Shown: positions 21,067 to 32,700, numbered from the stretch's first letter. The stretch is DNA of 64,000 bases from Flammeovirgaceae bacterium (GCA_013204595.1 JABMNK010000023.1:17031-81030), one strand, 5' to 3'. A program made the numbers and translations. Notes: generated by a model not told the origin, from the letters alone.

Positions 21067-23004
21067 ATGCTCGAGCTTTTAGCCAAATACCAAAACGTTG
21101 CGACCCTTTCCTTAGGGTTTGTCATCATTGCTATTTCGGCCAACCAAATAGCAAAACTTTTTCAGCAAATTCATCTGCCTTTAATTACGGGTCTCATCAT
21201 CATGGGAATTTTTACTGGGCCATATGTATTGAAGTTGATTCCCTTGACAGCTCAAATACAGCTCAAATATATTAATGAAATTTCACTTGGCTTTATTGCC
21301 TTTGCTGCGGGGGCTGAATTATACTTAAAAGAATTGAAAGCACAAATCAACAGCATTAAATGGATAACTATTGGGCAATTGATCATTTCCTTTTTAGTAG
21401 GAATATTGATGCTTTGGGGGGCGCATGGCTATATCCCATTTATGATGGGAAAAGATACCCTGACCATACTAGCCATAGCGTCTTTAATGGCCACTATATT
21501 TCTTGCAAGCTCCCCAGCCTCAGCAATAGCCATCATCAATGAACAGCGGGCCAAGGGGCCGTTTACTCAAACGGCAATCGGAGTAACGGTAGTAAAGGAT
21601 TTTTTTGTGGTCATCATGTTTTCTATTTGTTTGTCGTTTACACAAGCTGTGATTTCTGAAACTGAATTTGACTACCTACAGATTATCATGGTACTTGCTG
21701 AGCTGGCCATTTCATTTGTATTGGGCTTCTATTTGATGGGATTGTTACTAAAAACAGTACTTACTCTAAGGATACATAAGCGGACTAAATCAGTGCTCGT
21801 TCTTTTAATCGGTTATAGCGCTTATTTTTTCAGTAATTGGGTAGCAGTATTCAGTCGAGAAAAATTTGGTCATTCTGTCTTTTTGGAGCCCTTATTGATG
21901 TGTATATTGGCCAGTTTTTTCGTCACTAATTATTCCAAGTACAGGGCAGAATTTTTGAATTTGATTCGAAGTTTGGAAATCTATATTTTCGTGGCCTTCT
22001 TCACTTTGACAGGGGCCTCGTTGAACATCTCTGTTTTTTTACAAGTTTTTGCTTTGGCAGGGTTGCTATTTGGAATAAGATTAGTGGCATTGATTTTGGG
22101 CACAGTAGGCGGAGGATTATTAGCAAAGGACCCTTTTAAACAGGTGAGCGTTGGATGGATGTCTTATATTACCCAAGCAGGTGTTTCATTGGGCTTGGCC
22201 ACTATCGTAGGCAATCAGTTTCCTGGCTGGGGGGAGTATTTTGCAACCACGGTTTTGGCTTTAATTTTGATCAATCAGTTTATTGGGCCACCTCTTTTTA
22301 AATGGGCCCTACATTATGTCAATGAAACAAGGACAAGAGGCCATCACCAAAATGAGCTTACTAAAGAAGTGATGATTTTTGGCTTTGAACCCCAATCCGT
22401 AGCGCTGGCTAAACAACTTATTTATAAAAATTACCGGGTGCAGCTTGCCACTTTGAAAGAAAAGGGATCATTTGATGAGCCGTCAGGCATTAAGCTTATT
22501 TATCTGAAATCGCTAGGAGATGAGGCTCTTGGCGGTATCGATTTTAAAAATGTAGAGATTATCGTGACGTTACTGTCGGATGCAGAAAATCAAATGATCT
22601 GTGAATTTGCTTATCGAGAGTACGGGACTAAAGAGTTAATTGTCCGTTTGAATCATCGATTTAATTCCAAAGATTTTCTAGATCTGAAAGCCAAAATCAT
22701 AGACCCTTCAACGGCAATGGTTAGTTTATTAGACCATTTTGTAAGGTCCCCGCAGGCGACCTCATTACTTTTAGGAATGGATGAAAATCAGGATACGCGT
22801 GATATTGAAATTTTGAACACCAATTTGCACGGCATTTATTTGAGAGACTTAAGATTACCTGCCGATGTGATTATTTTGTCTGTCATCAGAGGCGGCCAAA
22901 CCATTATTTCTCATGGCTATACCCGCCTTAGAATCCATGATACGGTGACGGTAGTAGGGTTAAATAAAAGTTTAGACGAGGTTGAGTTTAAATTTGCCAG
23001 ATAG
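21067..23004 (+). CDS. Cation:proton antiporter with C-terminal TrkA-N/TrkA-C-like domain
   Basis: About a dozen hydrophobic helices (LITGLIIMGIFTGPYVL...), then a soluble regulatory domain and a TrkA-C-like end (LRLPADVIILSVIRGGQTIISHGYTRLRIHDTVTVVG). Confidence 0.88.
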   Translation: MLELLAKYQNVATLSLGFVIIAISANQIAKLFQQIHLPLITGLIIMGIFTGPYVLKLIPLTAQIQLKYINEISLGFIAFAAGAELYLKELKAQINSIKWITIGQLIISFLVGILMLWGAHGYIPFMMGKDTLTILAIASLMATIFLASSPASAIAIINEQRAKGPFTQTAIGVTVVKDFFVVIMFSICLSFTQAVISETEFDYLQIIMVLAELAISFVLGFYLMGLLLKTVLTLRIHKRTKSVLVLLIGYSAYFFSNWVAVFSREKFGHSVFLEPLLMCILASFFVTNYSKYRAEFLNLIRSLEIYIFVAFFTLTGASLNISVFLQVFALAGLLFGIRLVALILGTVGGGLLAKDPFKQVSVGWMSYITQAGVSLGLATIVGNQFPGWGEYFATTVLALILINQFIGPPLFKWALHYVNETRTRGHHQNELTKEVMIFGFEPQSVALAKQLIYKNYRVQLATLKEKGSFDEPSGIKLIYLKSLGDEALGGIDFKNVEIIVTLLSDAENQMICEFAYREYGTKELIVRLNHRFNSKDFLDLKAKIIDPSTAMVSLLDHFVRSPQATSLLLGMDENQDTRDIEILNTNLHGIYLRDLRLPADVIILSVIRGGQTIISHGYTRLRIHDTVTVVGLNKSLDEVEFKFAR

Positions 23005-23145
23005 TCGGTGTGTCATTTATTTCTTAACTATACATACATTACGCTTACACAATTCTAGTTGTGGTTAATCGAGAAATTTGGGCCGTAGCTAACTTTAATT
23101 TGGAATAATTTTAATTTCTCCTCTAATCCCCTTCTCTTTGTGGCC

Positions 23146-24693
23146 ATGTCAGCAGATGAAAACGAAGTAACCTTAAAAAAGATCACCGCTCATTGCAAAG
23201 AGTATGGTTTTGTATTTGGATCGAGTGAAATTTATGATGGGTTGAGTGCGGCCTATGATTACGGCCCTAACGGGGCCCTATTAAAAAACAACATTAAAGA
23301 GTATTGGTGGAAAGCTATGGTTCAAATGAATGAGAACATAGTTGGTCTTGATTCTTCGATTTTCATGCATCCCAAAACGTGGAAGGCCTCTGGACATGTG
23401 GATGCCTTTAATGACCCACTTATTGATAATAAAGACTCTAAAAAACGTTATCGAGCAGACGTATTGGTAGAAGATCATATTGCTAAAATTGAATCCAAAA
23501 TTTCCAAAGAAGTTGAAAAGGCCACAAAACGTTTTGGAGACAGTTTTGATGAGATCCAGTTTAGAAGTACCCATCCAAGGATTATAGGCTATATCGAGCA
23601 AATAAGATCTATTCAGGCTCGAATGATGTCAGCAGTTGAGAAAGGAGATTTAGAGGCGTTCAAGCAGCTCATTGTGGATCTTGAAATTGTGGATCCGGTT
23701 TCGGGCTCAAAAAACTGGACAGATGTAAGGCAATTTAATTTAATGTTTTCCACCGAATTGGGTTCGGTGGCAGAAGGCGCGAATACGATATATCTTCGCC
23801 CTGAGACCGCTCAAGGGATTTTTGTTAATTTTTCAAATGTTCAAAAATCAAGTCGAATGAAACCTCCTTTTGGTATTGCCCAAATTGGTAAGGCCTTTCG
23901 TAATGAAATTATTGCGCGGCAATTTATTTTCCGAATGCGCGAATTTGAGCAAATGGAAATGCAATTTTTTGTGAAGCCAGGTGAGGAAATGAAGTGGTAT
24001 GAGTATTGGAAAAATCAGCGTATGAAGTGGCACAACTCATTAGGGCTTGGTACGGACAAATATCGTTTCCATGATCACTTGAATTTGGCTCATTATGCCA
24101 ATGCGGCGTGTGATATTGAATTTGATTTTCCTATGGGTTTTAAGGAGCTAGAAGGCATTCATTCTAGAACGGATTTTGATTTAAGCGCCCATGAAGCCCT
24201 ATCGGGTAAAAAATTGCGCTATTTTGATCCCCAAGAAAACGAGTCCTATGTCCCGTATGTAGTAGAAACTTCTATTGGGTTAGATCGTATGTTTTTAGCC
24301 TTATTGTCCGCGGCATACCAAGAAGAGCAGTTAGAAGATGGATCGGAGCGCATTGTTTTGAAGTTGCCTCCCGCCTTGGCACCGTCAAAAGTAGCTGTAT
24401 TACCTTTGATCAATAAAGATGGGTTGCCCGAAAAAGCACAAGAAATTTTCCAAGATCTTAAGCTTGATTTTTCTGCTCAATTTGATGCCAAAGATGCCAT
24501 TGGGCGGAGGTATCGTCGGCAAGACGCGATTGGTACGCCCTTCTGTATTACGATTGATCATCAGACCATTGAAGATCACATGGTGACGATTCGGGAAAGA
24601 GATTCTATGAAACAAGAAAGAATTCAAATTACGGAGATCTCCAATACGTTGGAGAAAAGCGTAAATATCAAAACGCTTTTGAAGTTTAATTAG
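23146..24693 (+). CDS. glyS: Glycyl-tRNA synthetase (alpha2 type)
   Basis: YGFVFGSSEIYDGLSAAYDYGPNGALLKNNIKEYWW, YLRPETAQGIFVNF, FRMREFEQMEMQFF. Confidence 0.98.
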   Translation: MSADENEVTLKKITAHCKEYGFVFGSSEIYDGLSAAYDYGPNGALLKNNIKEYWWKAMVQMNENIVGLDSSIFMHPKTWKASGHVDAFNDPLIDNKDSKKRYRADVLVEDHIAKIESKISKEVEKATKRFGDSFDEIQFRSTHPRIIGYIEQIRSIQARMMSAVEKGDLEAFKQLIVDLEIVDPVSGSKNWTDVRQFNLMFSTELGSVAEGANTIYLRPETAQGIFVNFSNVQKSSRMKPPFGIAQIGKAFRNEIIARQFIFRMREFEQMEMQFFVKPGEEMKWYEYWKNQRMKWHNSLGLGTDKYRFHDHLNLAHYANAACDIEFDFPMGFKELEGIHSRTDFDLSAHEALSGKKLRYFDPQENESYVPYVVETSIGLDRMFLALLSAAYQEEQLEDGSERIVLKLPPALAPSKVAVLPLINKDGLPEKAQEIFQDLKLDFSAQFDAKDAIGRRYRRQDAIGTPFCITIDHQTIEDHMVTIRERDSMKQERIQITEISNTLEKSVNIKTLLKFN

Positions 24694-24696
24694 GTA

Positions 24697-25500
24697 ATGA
24701 TCAAGTTGGCTGGATTAGTGCTGTTGGGTCTTATGCTGTCATGGGGACTAAAAGCAGCCAATCTTTTTCAATTCAGAAAAACCGCTAAATTAAAGCTTAG
24801 TTGGCTTCAAGGGAAGCTGACTTCGGATGAGTGCGCTATTCTTTTGAAAAAATCAATATATTATCAAAATCTTTCGGACAGATCGAAGAAATTATTTGAA
24901 AAAAGAGTGGCAGATTTTTTAAATACGAAGACATTTATTCCAAGAAATTTGGCGGATTTCACACAAGAAATGAAGTTGTCGATTGCTGCTACTGCTATTC
25001 AAGTCACGTATGGATTGCCTAGCGTTTCCTTAGCGCATTTCAAGTATCTTTTGGTTTATCCAGATGAATACTACAGTACGATTACTCGCAATTATCACAA
25101 GGGAGAGGTAAATCCAAAACTTAAGGCTATTGTGTTATCTTGGAAATATTTTGAATTGGGCAATGCCGAGCAAGAGGGCATTAATCTAGGGCTTCATGAG
25201 ATAGCACATGCATTGCGTTTGGAGAATCGGATTCGAAATGGAGAATCAGGTTTTTTCAAAGAAGCCATCATGGAAAGATGGGATAAATTGGCTTTTTCCG
25301 AAAGAGTGTTAATTAACTCCGGCCAAAATTCTTTTTTTAGAGATTATGGGGGCACTGACAACGAAGAATTTTTTGCAGTTGTTGTCGAAAACTATTTCGA
25401 ACGACCTGGGCAGCTGGTGCGTCATAATCGAGAATTATACTTTATTATGTGTTCTTTTTTGAATCAAAATCCTTTATTGATGACCAATGAATTGGCTTAA
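24697..25500 (+). CDS. Zinc-dependent peptidase, MtfA-like
   Basis: HEIAH zinc motif in NLGLHEIAHALRLEN, LSWKYFELG, NEEFFAVVVENYFERP. Confidence 0.85.
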   Translation: MIKLAGLVLLGLMLSWGLKAANLFQFRKTAKLKLSWLQGKLTSDECAILLKKSIYYQNLSDRSKKLFEKRVADFLNTKTFIPRNLADFTQEMKLSIAATAIQVTYGLPSVSLAHFKYLLVYPDEYYSTITRNYHKGEVNPKLKAIVLSWKYFELGNAEQEGINLGLHEIAHALRLENRIRNGESGFFKEAIMERWDKLAFSERVLINSGQNSFFRDYGGTDNEEFFAVVVENYFERPGQLVRHNRELYFIMCSFLNQNPLLMTNELA

Positions 25501-26824
25501 TTTATTATCCGCAAAAAGATTTGGGGAATCGAAGTCCCTTCCACTGGCTGAAACAAGAAGTCGTTTTGAACAAGATTACGATAGAATCATTTTTTCATAT
25601 CCTTTTCGAAAACTTCAAGACAAAACACAAGTTTTTCCTATGCCTGAGGATGACTTTGTTCATACGCGTCTTACCCATAGTTTAGAGGTTGCCAGTGTCG
25701 GGAGGTCTCTTGCCAAAGAGGTAGGTAAAAAGGTGCTGGCCCAACATGACGAATTGCGACGGGCAGGGGTCACCTATCAAGACTTTGGAGATATCGTGGC
25801 TGCTGCTTGTCTGGCGCATGATGTTGGGAATCCACCTTTTGGCCATTCGGGAGAAGAAAGTATTTCTTCTTTTTTTTTAAATACTGAACAAGGACGTTTT
25901 TTTGAATCTAAAGTGCGTCCTGAAGAATGGTTGGATTTGATCAATTTTGAAGGGAATGCTCAAGGGTTTCGTTTACTCAACAATCCCCATCAGGGTGGGT
26001 TGAGTTTGACTTATTCAACTTTAGCGGCGTTTACAAAATACCCATTATCTAGCGCGGCCAAAAAAATGGGACTACGCAAAAGTCAGAAAAAATATGGCTT
26101 TTATCAGAATGATAAAGTTCAATTCGAAATCCTTGCTGAGACATTGGGGTTGGAGCGTTTAACTTCAGATTCATGGATACGTCACCCACTCACTTTTCTG
26201 GTTGAAGCGGCGGACGATATTTGCTACAACATCATTGATTTGGAAGATGCAACAAGGCTAGGCTTAGTTCCTTTTGAAGAAACGAAAAACTTACTGAGTC
26301 AAATCATAGGTGCCCCTTTTTCAGAAGAGAAATTGAGTAGAGTAGTTGATATTAATGAAAAATTAGGGGTTTTAAGGGCCATGAGTATTTATCAATTGAT
26401 TCAAGAAGCCATCGTTGTATTTATGGCAAAAGAGGCTCAAATATTATTTGGCACTTTTGATTTGGCATTGACCGATAGCATACCCTCCGCGGATACTCTT
26501 AAAAAAATCAGTGATCTATCAATTCAAAAAATATACCGATCGAGACAAGTGCTTGAGCGTGAAGTGGCGGGTTACGAGATTGTAGAAAAACTTACCGCAT
26601 CATTGAGTTATGCCGTATACTCAAAAAAGAATCTAGGAGAACAAATAGCTGCCAAAGACAGAAAGATGTACGAAGTATTGCCAGATTCTTTTAAAATACA
26701 ATTAATGGATAAGTCCCTTTCCAACTATGAAAATTTAAGAATTGTGATTGATTTTATTTCTGGCTTAACAGATTCAAATGCGAGTAGATTATACAAAATT
26801 ATTTCAGGGGGGATCAAAAACTGA
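25487..26824 (+). CDS. dgt: Deoxyguanosinetriphosphate triphosphohydrolase (dNTPase)
   Basis: HD-domain pattern RLTHSLEVASVGRSL...CLAHDVGNPPFGHSGEE, NFEGNAQGFRLL; overlaps the upstream gene by 14 nt. Confidence 0.95.
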   Translation: MNWLNLLSAKRFGESKSLPLAETRSRFEQDYDRIIFSYPFRKLQDKTQVFPMPEDDFVHTRLTHSLEVASVGRSLAKEVGKKVLAQHDELRRAGVTYQDFGDIVAAACLAHDVGNPPFGHSGEESISSFFLNTEQGRFFESKVRPEEWLDLINFEGNAQGFRLLNNPHQGGLSLTYSTLAAFTKYPLSSAAKKMGLRKSQKKYGFYQNDKVQFEILAETLGLERLTSDSWIRHPLTFLVEAADDICYNIIDLEDATRLGLVPFEETKNLLSQIIGAPFSEEKLSRVVDINEKLGVLRAMSIYQLIQEAIVVFMAKEAQILFGTFDLALTDSIPSADTLKKISDLSIQKIYRSRQVLEREVAGYEIVEKLTASLSYAVYSKKNLGEQIAAKDRKMYEVLPDSFKIQLMDKSLSNYENLRIVIDFISGLTDSNASRLYKIISGGIKN

Positions 26825-26921
26825 ATAAACATTCATTCAAATACTTCATCGTTTAGTTTAGGAGAGGCATAACGCCTTGCGTCATACTAAATAAAATAAT
26901 TAACTTTGCCTCCTATTTAAA

Positions 26922-29285
26922 ATGTGGAAATTACTTGCTGAGTCGATCCTGAAATTCAGGCTCGCGTTGGTCGTCATTATAGGCATAATTACGGTCTTTA
27001 TGGGATATCATGCGCAGTTCATAGAAATGTCCTATGATCTAGCGAGTGTGGTGCCTGAGGATGATCCTGAAATGATCAATCTTCAGACATTTAAAACCCT
27101 CTTTGGCGAGGATGGTAATATTATGGCCATTGGTGTCGATGATAGCTCAATCTATGAGCTAACGAACTTTGGGCGATACACCGCGCTGGCCAATGAGCTG
27201 AAACAATTAAAAGGGGTGAGTGCCGTTTTGGGAATCCCCACCCTTCAAAAATTAGAAGCCGATAGGGCGAAGAAAGAATTCAAACTTGCGCCAATGTTTC
27301 AGGACCTTCCTGAAAGCCAAGAGGCCCTAGATAGTTTATTGTCTGCAACGATGGACCTTAAATTTTACAGTGGGCAATTGATCAATAATCAGTCAGGGGC
27401 TACCCTTCTTTTGATGACCTTGGATAATGAATTGATTAATTCAGAAAAGCGGAATGAATTGATTGCTGATATTGTATTGGCCGGAAAACAATTTGAAGAG
27501 GTCTCTGGAGTAAAGGTTCATTTTGCTGGGTTACCTTATGTCCGTTCGTCAAATATGGTGACGATAAAAGCGGAGTTGAATCGGTTCCTGATTTTTTCAA
27601 TCATCATTACTGGCATCATCTTATTTTTATTTTTTAGATCAGTCAAAGCGGTATTTTTTCCATTGATAGTTATCGGGACGATGGTGATCTGGACGCTCGG
27701 GAGTGTTTCACTTTTTGGCTTTAAGATCACAGTTTTAACCGGGCTCATACCGTCGATCATTGTTGTCATTGGCATTCCAAATAGTGTGTACATGCTCAAT
27801 ATGTATCATCACGAGTATGCTAGGACGGGAAATCAAATGGATGCGTTGGCGAGTATCATCAGGAAGATTGGGATTGTTACGTTAATCACCAATTTCACTA
27901 CGGCGGTTGGATTTTTTGTGTTAGTCGTTACTGACATAAAAATATTGGTCGAGTTTGGCATTGTAGCAGGCTTAAATATCATGGCTACTTTTGTTGTGAG
28001 TCTCATCCTAATTCCCACTTTATATTCTTTTTTGAATCCGCCTACGGTTCATAATATGAAGCATTTACATTTCAAATTTATGTCGAGGTTCTTGAATTTT
28101 CTTGATCATGTTGTTCATAATAGACGTGCTTGGGTATTCGTTGCAGCTATTACCTTAATGTTATTTGCAGTACTTGGCGTTTCAAAAATTAAATCGGTAT
28201 CCTACATGGTGGATGACTTGCCGCAAGATAGTCCATTGATTCAAGACTTGAATTTTTTCGAAGCAAATTTTTGTGGTATTATGCCTTTGGAAATTGTGGT
28301 AGATACCGGATCAAAAAAGGGAGTCCAAAATTTGAAAAACTTGAAACGTGTAGAAGAGTTAGAGATTTTCCTGGATTCTATTTCTTATATCTCACAGCCG
28401 GTATCGTTGGTAAGTTTTGTCAAAGCCGCTCGCCAATCTTTTTATAATCAAAACCCAGCCTTTTATGGGATGCCAAATAGTCGAGATCTTGGGTTTATCA
28501 TCAGTTATTTAGGTTCTGCCTCAGATGAGAGAGGTCTCTCCAAAAACTTCGTAGATTCTACTAATCAAAAAATGCGCATTTCCTTGAAGATCGCAGACAT
28601 TGGCTCAAACAAAATGGATTCATTGGTTAATCAGGTTATACGACCCAAGATCGCCGACATATTTGAGAACAGTAAAATGCAAGTGGACATCACTGGTACT
28701 ACTCTACTCTTCATTAAAGGAAATAAATTTTTGATTCAAAATTTGATAAGCTCCATGATGATTGCTTTTGTGGTAATTGCCATCATCATGGCAATTTTAT
28801 TTCGAAATTTTAAAATGATTATAATTTCTTTAATTCCTAACCTTATTCCTCTTTTGATAACGGGAGCCATTATGGGATACTTTGGTATCCCGCTTAAACC
28901 AAGCACTGCGTTGGTATTTAGTATTGCTTTTGGTATTTCAGTAGATGACAGCATTCATTTTTTGGCAAAATACCGTCAAGAACTCATCAATAATAATTTC
29001 AATGTTTCGTTGGCGATCAGCAAAAGTCTTAGAGAAACAGGGTCAAGTATGGTATATACTTCGATCATTTTATTTTTTGGTTTCGTGATTTTTGCCGCAT
29101 CGGATTTTGGTGGAACAGTGGCTTTGGGAAAACTTACTTCGATAACCTTGCTCTTTGCGATGATCACCAACCTCACCCTCTTACCCGCTTTGTTATTACA
29201 ATTTGATAGCGGAAAAAGAGATAAGGATGCCCACCCACTTATCGAAGAGTTCCCTGAATTTTCTGAGGGGGTGGTCAATCAGTAA
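26922..29285 (+). CDS. RND superfamily / MMPL-type permease
   Basis: Two six-helix-like blocks with SSD-type segments (VIGIPNSVYMLNMYHHEY; FGISVDDSIHFLAKYRQEL). Confidence 0.9.
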   Translation: MWKLLAESILKFRLALVVIIGIITVFMGYHAQFIEMSYDLASVVPEDDPEMINLQTFKTLFGEDGNIMAIGVDDSSIYELTNFGRYTALANELKQLKGVSAVLGIPTLQKLEADRAKKEFKLAPMFQDLPESQEALDSLLSATMDLKFYSGQLINNQSGATLLLMTLDNELINSEKRNELIADIVLAGKQFEEVSGVKVHFAGLPYVRSSNMVTIKAELNRFLIFSIIITGIILFLFFRSVKAVFFPLIVIGTMVIWTLGSVSLFGFKITVLTGLIPSIIVVIGIPNSVYMLNMYHHEYARTGNQMDALASIIRKIGIVTLITNFTTAVGFFVLVVTDIKILVEFGIVAGLNIMATFVVSLILIPTLYSFLNPPTVHNMKHLHFKFMSRFLNFLDHVVHNRRAWVFVAAITLMLFAVLGVSKIKSVSYMVDDLPQDSPLIQDLNFFEANFCGIMPLEIVVDTGSKKGVQNLKNLKRVEELEIFLDSISYISQPVSLVSFVKAARQSFYNQNPAFYGMPNSRDLGFIISYLGSASDERGLSKNFVDSTNQKMRISLKIADIGSNKMDSLVNQVIRPKIADIFENSKMQVDITGTTLLFIKGNKFLIQNLISSMMIAFVVIAIIMAILFRNFKMIIISLIPNLIPLLITGAIMGYFGIPLKPSTALVFSIAFGISVDDSIHFLAKYRQELINNNFNVSLAISKSLRETGSSMVYTSIILFFGFVIFAASDFGGTVALGKLTSITLLFAMITNLTLLPALLLQFDSGKRDKDAHPLIEEFPEFSEGVVNQ

Positions 29286-29334
29286 ACCAAATGATCGTAG
29301 AAATGATTTATAGATTTAACGTAGGTTTTTATTC

Positions 29335-32300
29335 ATGTTAAAATTCCCGGAATACAAGCAAATAAATTACCCAGAAGTAGGGAAAGAGGTCCGCGGTTTT
29401 TGGGAACAAAACGACATTTTCTCCAAAACGATTACCGAGCGAGAGGGTGCTGAAACATTTACTTTTTTTGAAGGCCCCCCTTCTGCTAATGGCACACCCG
29501 GAATCCATCATGTCATGGCTAGGGCGGTTAAGGATATTTTTTGCCGATACAAAACGCAAAAAGGGTTTCAGGTTAAAAGAAAAGGAGGTTGGGATACTCA
29601 CGGTCTTCCTGTTGAATTGCAAGTTGAAAAAGAGCTCGGCATTACCAAGTATGATATTGGAAAAAAAATTACGGTAGCTGAGTATAATCAAAAATGCAAG
29701 GAAGCGGTCATGAAATTCAAAGGAGAATGGGATGAGCTTACAAGACAGATTGGTTATTGGGTGGATTTAGACGATCCTTATATTACGTTTGAGCCCAAGT
29801 ATATGGAGTCATTATGGTTCCTTCTCAAGAAACTCTACGAAAAAGGGTTGCTTTATAAGGGATACTCTGTTCAGCCCTTTTCCCCAGCCGCGGGAACTGG
29901 CCTCAGCTCGCATGAACTTAATCAACCAGGCACCTATAAGAACATAAGAGATACGTCCATTGTCGCTCAGTTTAAGGTTAAGCTCAACGAAAAATCTAAG
30001 TTTCTTTTTGATCAAGAAGGAGAAGATGTACGGATTCTTGCATGGACTACGACTCCTTGGACTTTGCCTGCCAATTGTGCGTTGGCCGTAGGGGACAAAA
30101 TAAACTATGTAAAAATAGCCACTTTTAATCCCTACACTTTCAAGGCGGTTTCTGTAATATTGGCCAAGGAGTTGGTTGGTAAATTCTTCACCGATAAGGG
30201 AGGATCGATGGAATTGGATGCTTATGTGGAAGGCGAAAAAATCATTCCTTGGAAAGAAATAAGAGAGTTCAAGGGTAAAGATTTGTTAGAAGTCCGGTAT
30301 GAGCAGTTGATGCCCTATGTCACAAATGACCAATTGCAAAAGAATGCTTTTCGAGTCATATCGGGAGATTTTGTTTCCACTGAAGAAGGAACCGGAATAG
30401 TACATACTGCCTCCGTTTTCGGAGCGGATGACTTTAGGATTAGTCAACAAAATAACGTTCCAGCTGTAATGGTGATGGATGAAAAGGGACAAGAGGTTCC
30501 GTTGGTTGATCGTCAAGGAAAATTTGTAGCGGAAGTAGTAGACTTTGCAGGAAAATTTGTCAAAGAAGAATACTATCCTGAGCAGGTGCGCAACGACCCT
30601 AGCTTTAAGTCTACCGATGTCCTTATTGCCATCAAGCTCAAAGAAGATAATCTTGCTTTTAAGGTTGAAAAATATGAGCACTCTTATCCTCATTGTTGGC
30701 GGACGGACAAACCAATTTTATATTATCCTTTAGATTCCTGGTTTATTAAGACTACTGCCTATAAAGATCGATTGGTGGAACTTAACAACACGATTAATTG
30801 GAAACCCAAGTCGACGGGATCAGGTCGCTTCGGGAATTGGCTTGAGCATCTGGTAGACTGGAATTTGAGTAGGTCAAGATATTGGGGCACACCTCTTCCT
30901 ATCTGGATGACTGAAGATAAGACGGAGATCAAATGTATCGGTAGTATTCAAGAACTCAAGGAGGAAGTAATGTTGGCCATTACCGCAGGGTTTATGATTG
31001 AATCTATTCCTGAAAACTTCGATTTACACAGACCATATGTAGATGATATTATTTTGGTAAGTGTGTCAGGTAAGGCCATGTATCGGGAGCCTGATCTTAT
31101 TGATGTGTGGTTTGATTCGGGAGCGATGCCCTATGCACAATGGCATTACCCATTTGAAAATAAAGATATTTTTAAGGCCAATTATCCTGCAGATTTTATT
31201 GCTGAAGGGGTAGATCAAACAAGGGGATGGTTTTTTACCCTTCATGCGATAAGTGGGTTGCTTTTTGATTCTATTTCTTTTAAAAATGTCATTGCTAATG
31301 GCCTGGTCCTAGATAAAAACGGAAATAAAATGTCCAAGAGATTGGGAAATGCTATTAATCCGTTTGAGATCATCGAAAAATATGGACCTGATGCGACCAG
31401 GTGGTATATGATCAGCAATGCCAATCCATGGGATAATTTGAAATTTGATGCCGATGGTATCATGGAGGTACAAAGAAAGTTTTTTGGTACGCTATCCAAC
31501 ACCTATTCTTTTTTTGCACTCTATGCTAATCTGGATGGATTTAATTATTCAAGAGTGGCCGAACGAGATTATCAAACCGAAAGTGACTTGTGGATTTTGA
31601 GTCGACTTAACTCGGTCATCCAAGAAGTGGATGATTGCTATAACGATTATGAACCAACGAAAGCCGCCAGGACGATTCAAGCTTTTGTGGTCGATGATCT
31701 GAGCAACTGGTACGTTCGTTTGAATAGAAAAAGATTTTGGGTAGGTGAATACAACGCCAACAAAGAAGCGGCCTACCAGACTTTATATTCTTGTTTAAAG
31801 GCAGTTACGAAATTGATGGCGCCAATCGCCCCTTTTTATGCCGAAAAATTATATCAGGATCTTAATTCGGTTAGTCATCTTGAAAACTCGGATTCGGTTC
31901 ATTTGGCTAATTTCCCCGTCGTGGATTTGACAGCCATTGATAAGGAATTAGAGGCTCGGATGCGCCTCGCTCAATTGGCCTCGTCTTTGGTGCATTCTCT
32001 AAGGAAAAAAGAGAAAATAAAGGTCCGTCAACCCCTAAGTAGGATATTGATCCCTGTGGTCAATGAGACTGAGAAAAATAGATTAAAAAAGGTAGAAGAG
32101 TTGATTGCAACTGAGACCAATGTTAAAAAAGTTGAGTACTTGGAAGATACCTCTGGGATCTTAGTGAAGAAAATTAAACCGAATTTTAAAAAATTAGGTG
32201 CGCAATATGGCCCGAAGTTAAAAGCGCTGACACTTTTAATTACGGCATTGAATCAGACAGAAATTGAACGCTTTGAGCATTTGGGCTTACATGAAGTTGA

Positions 32301-32700
32301 TTTGGAAGGGGATATGATTAGGTTGACCCTGGAAGATGTAGAGATCAGTTCTCAGGATATTCCGGGATGGCTAGTGGCCTCTGAAGACGGATTGACCGTG
32401 GCATTAGACATTAATCTGACCGAAGCGTTGAAAAAAGAAGGCCTTTCACGAGACGTGGTGAACAGAGTTCAGAATTTACGCAAGGACCAAGGGCTCGAGG
32501 TACAAGATAAAATTGAGGTAGTCTTTTGGACCCAAAACATTCAGATGCAAGAGGCAATTAGTGACAACATGGAATATATTATGCGAGAAACACAAGCGAT
32601 AAAAATTAATGAATCAATAAGTGAGCTAGAGGGTCAATTATTGGACATTGATGGGACAACGCTCATTATTCAATTGAAAGTGGCAACAAATGAAAAATAA
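29335..32700 (+). CDS. ileS: Isoleucyl-tRNA synthetase
   Basis: FEGPPSANGTPGIHHVMARAVKD, GGWDTHGLPVELQVEKELG, NKMSKRLGNAINP. Confidence 0.99.
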   Translation: MLKFPEYKQINYPEVGKEVRGFWEQNDIFSKTITEREGAETFTFFEGPPSANGTPGIHHVMARAVKDIFCRYKTQKGFQVKRKGGWDTHGLPVELQVEKELGITKYDIGKKITVAEYNQKCKEAVMKFKGEWDELTRQIGYWVDLDDPYITFEPKYMESLWFLLKKLYEKGLLYKGYSVQPFSPAAGTGLSSHELNQPGTYKNIRDTSIVAQFKVKLNEKSKFLFDQEGEDVRILAWTTTPWTLPANCALAVGDKINYVKIATFNPYTFKAVSVILAKELVGKFFTDKGGSMELDAYVEGEKIIPWKEIREFKGKDLLEVRYEQLMPYVTNDQLQKNAFRVISGDFVSTEEGTGIVHTASVFGADDFRISQQNNVPAVMVMDEKGQEVPLVDRQGKFVAEVVDFAGKFVKEEYYPEQVRNDPSFKSTDVLIAIKLKEDNLAFKVEKYEHSYPHCWRTDKPILYYPLDSWFIKTTAYKDRLVELNNTINWKPKSTGSGRFGNWLEHLVDWNLSRSRYWGTPLPIWMTEDKTEIKCIGSIQELKEEVMLAITAGFMIESIPENFDLHRPYVDDIILVSVSGKAMYREPDLIDVWFDSGAMPYAQWHYPFENKDIFKANYPADFIAEGVDQTRGWFFTLHAISGLLFDSISFKNVIANGLVLDKNGNKMSKRLGNAINPFEIIEKYGPDATRWYMISNANPWDNLKFDADGIMEVQRKFFGTLSNTYSFFALYANLDGFNYSRVAERDYQTESDLWILSRLNSVIQEVDDCYNDYEPTKAARTIQAFVVDDLSNWYVRLNRKRFWVGEYNANKEAAYQTLYSCLKAVTKLMAPIAPFYAEKLYQDLNSVSHLENSDSVHLANFPVVDLTAIDKELEARMRLAQLASSLVHSLRKKEKIKVRQPLSRILIPVVNETEKNRLKKVEELIATETNVKKVEYLEDTSGILVKKIKPNFKKLGAQYGPKLKALTLLITALNQTEIERFEHLGLHEVDLEGDMIRLTLEDVEISSQDIPGWLVASEDGLTVALDINLTEALKKEGLSRDVVNRVQNLRKDQGLEVQDKIEVVFWTQNIQMQEAISDNMEYIMRETQAIKINESISELEGQLLDIDGTTLIIQLKVATNEK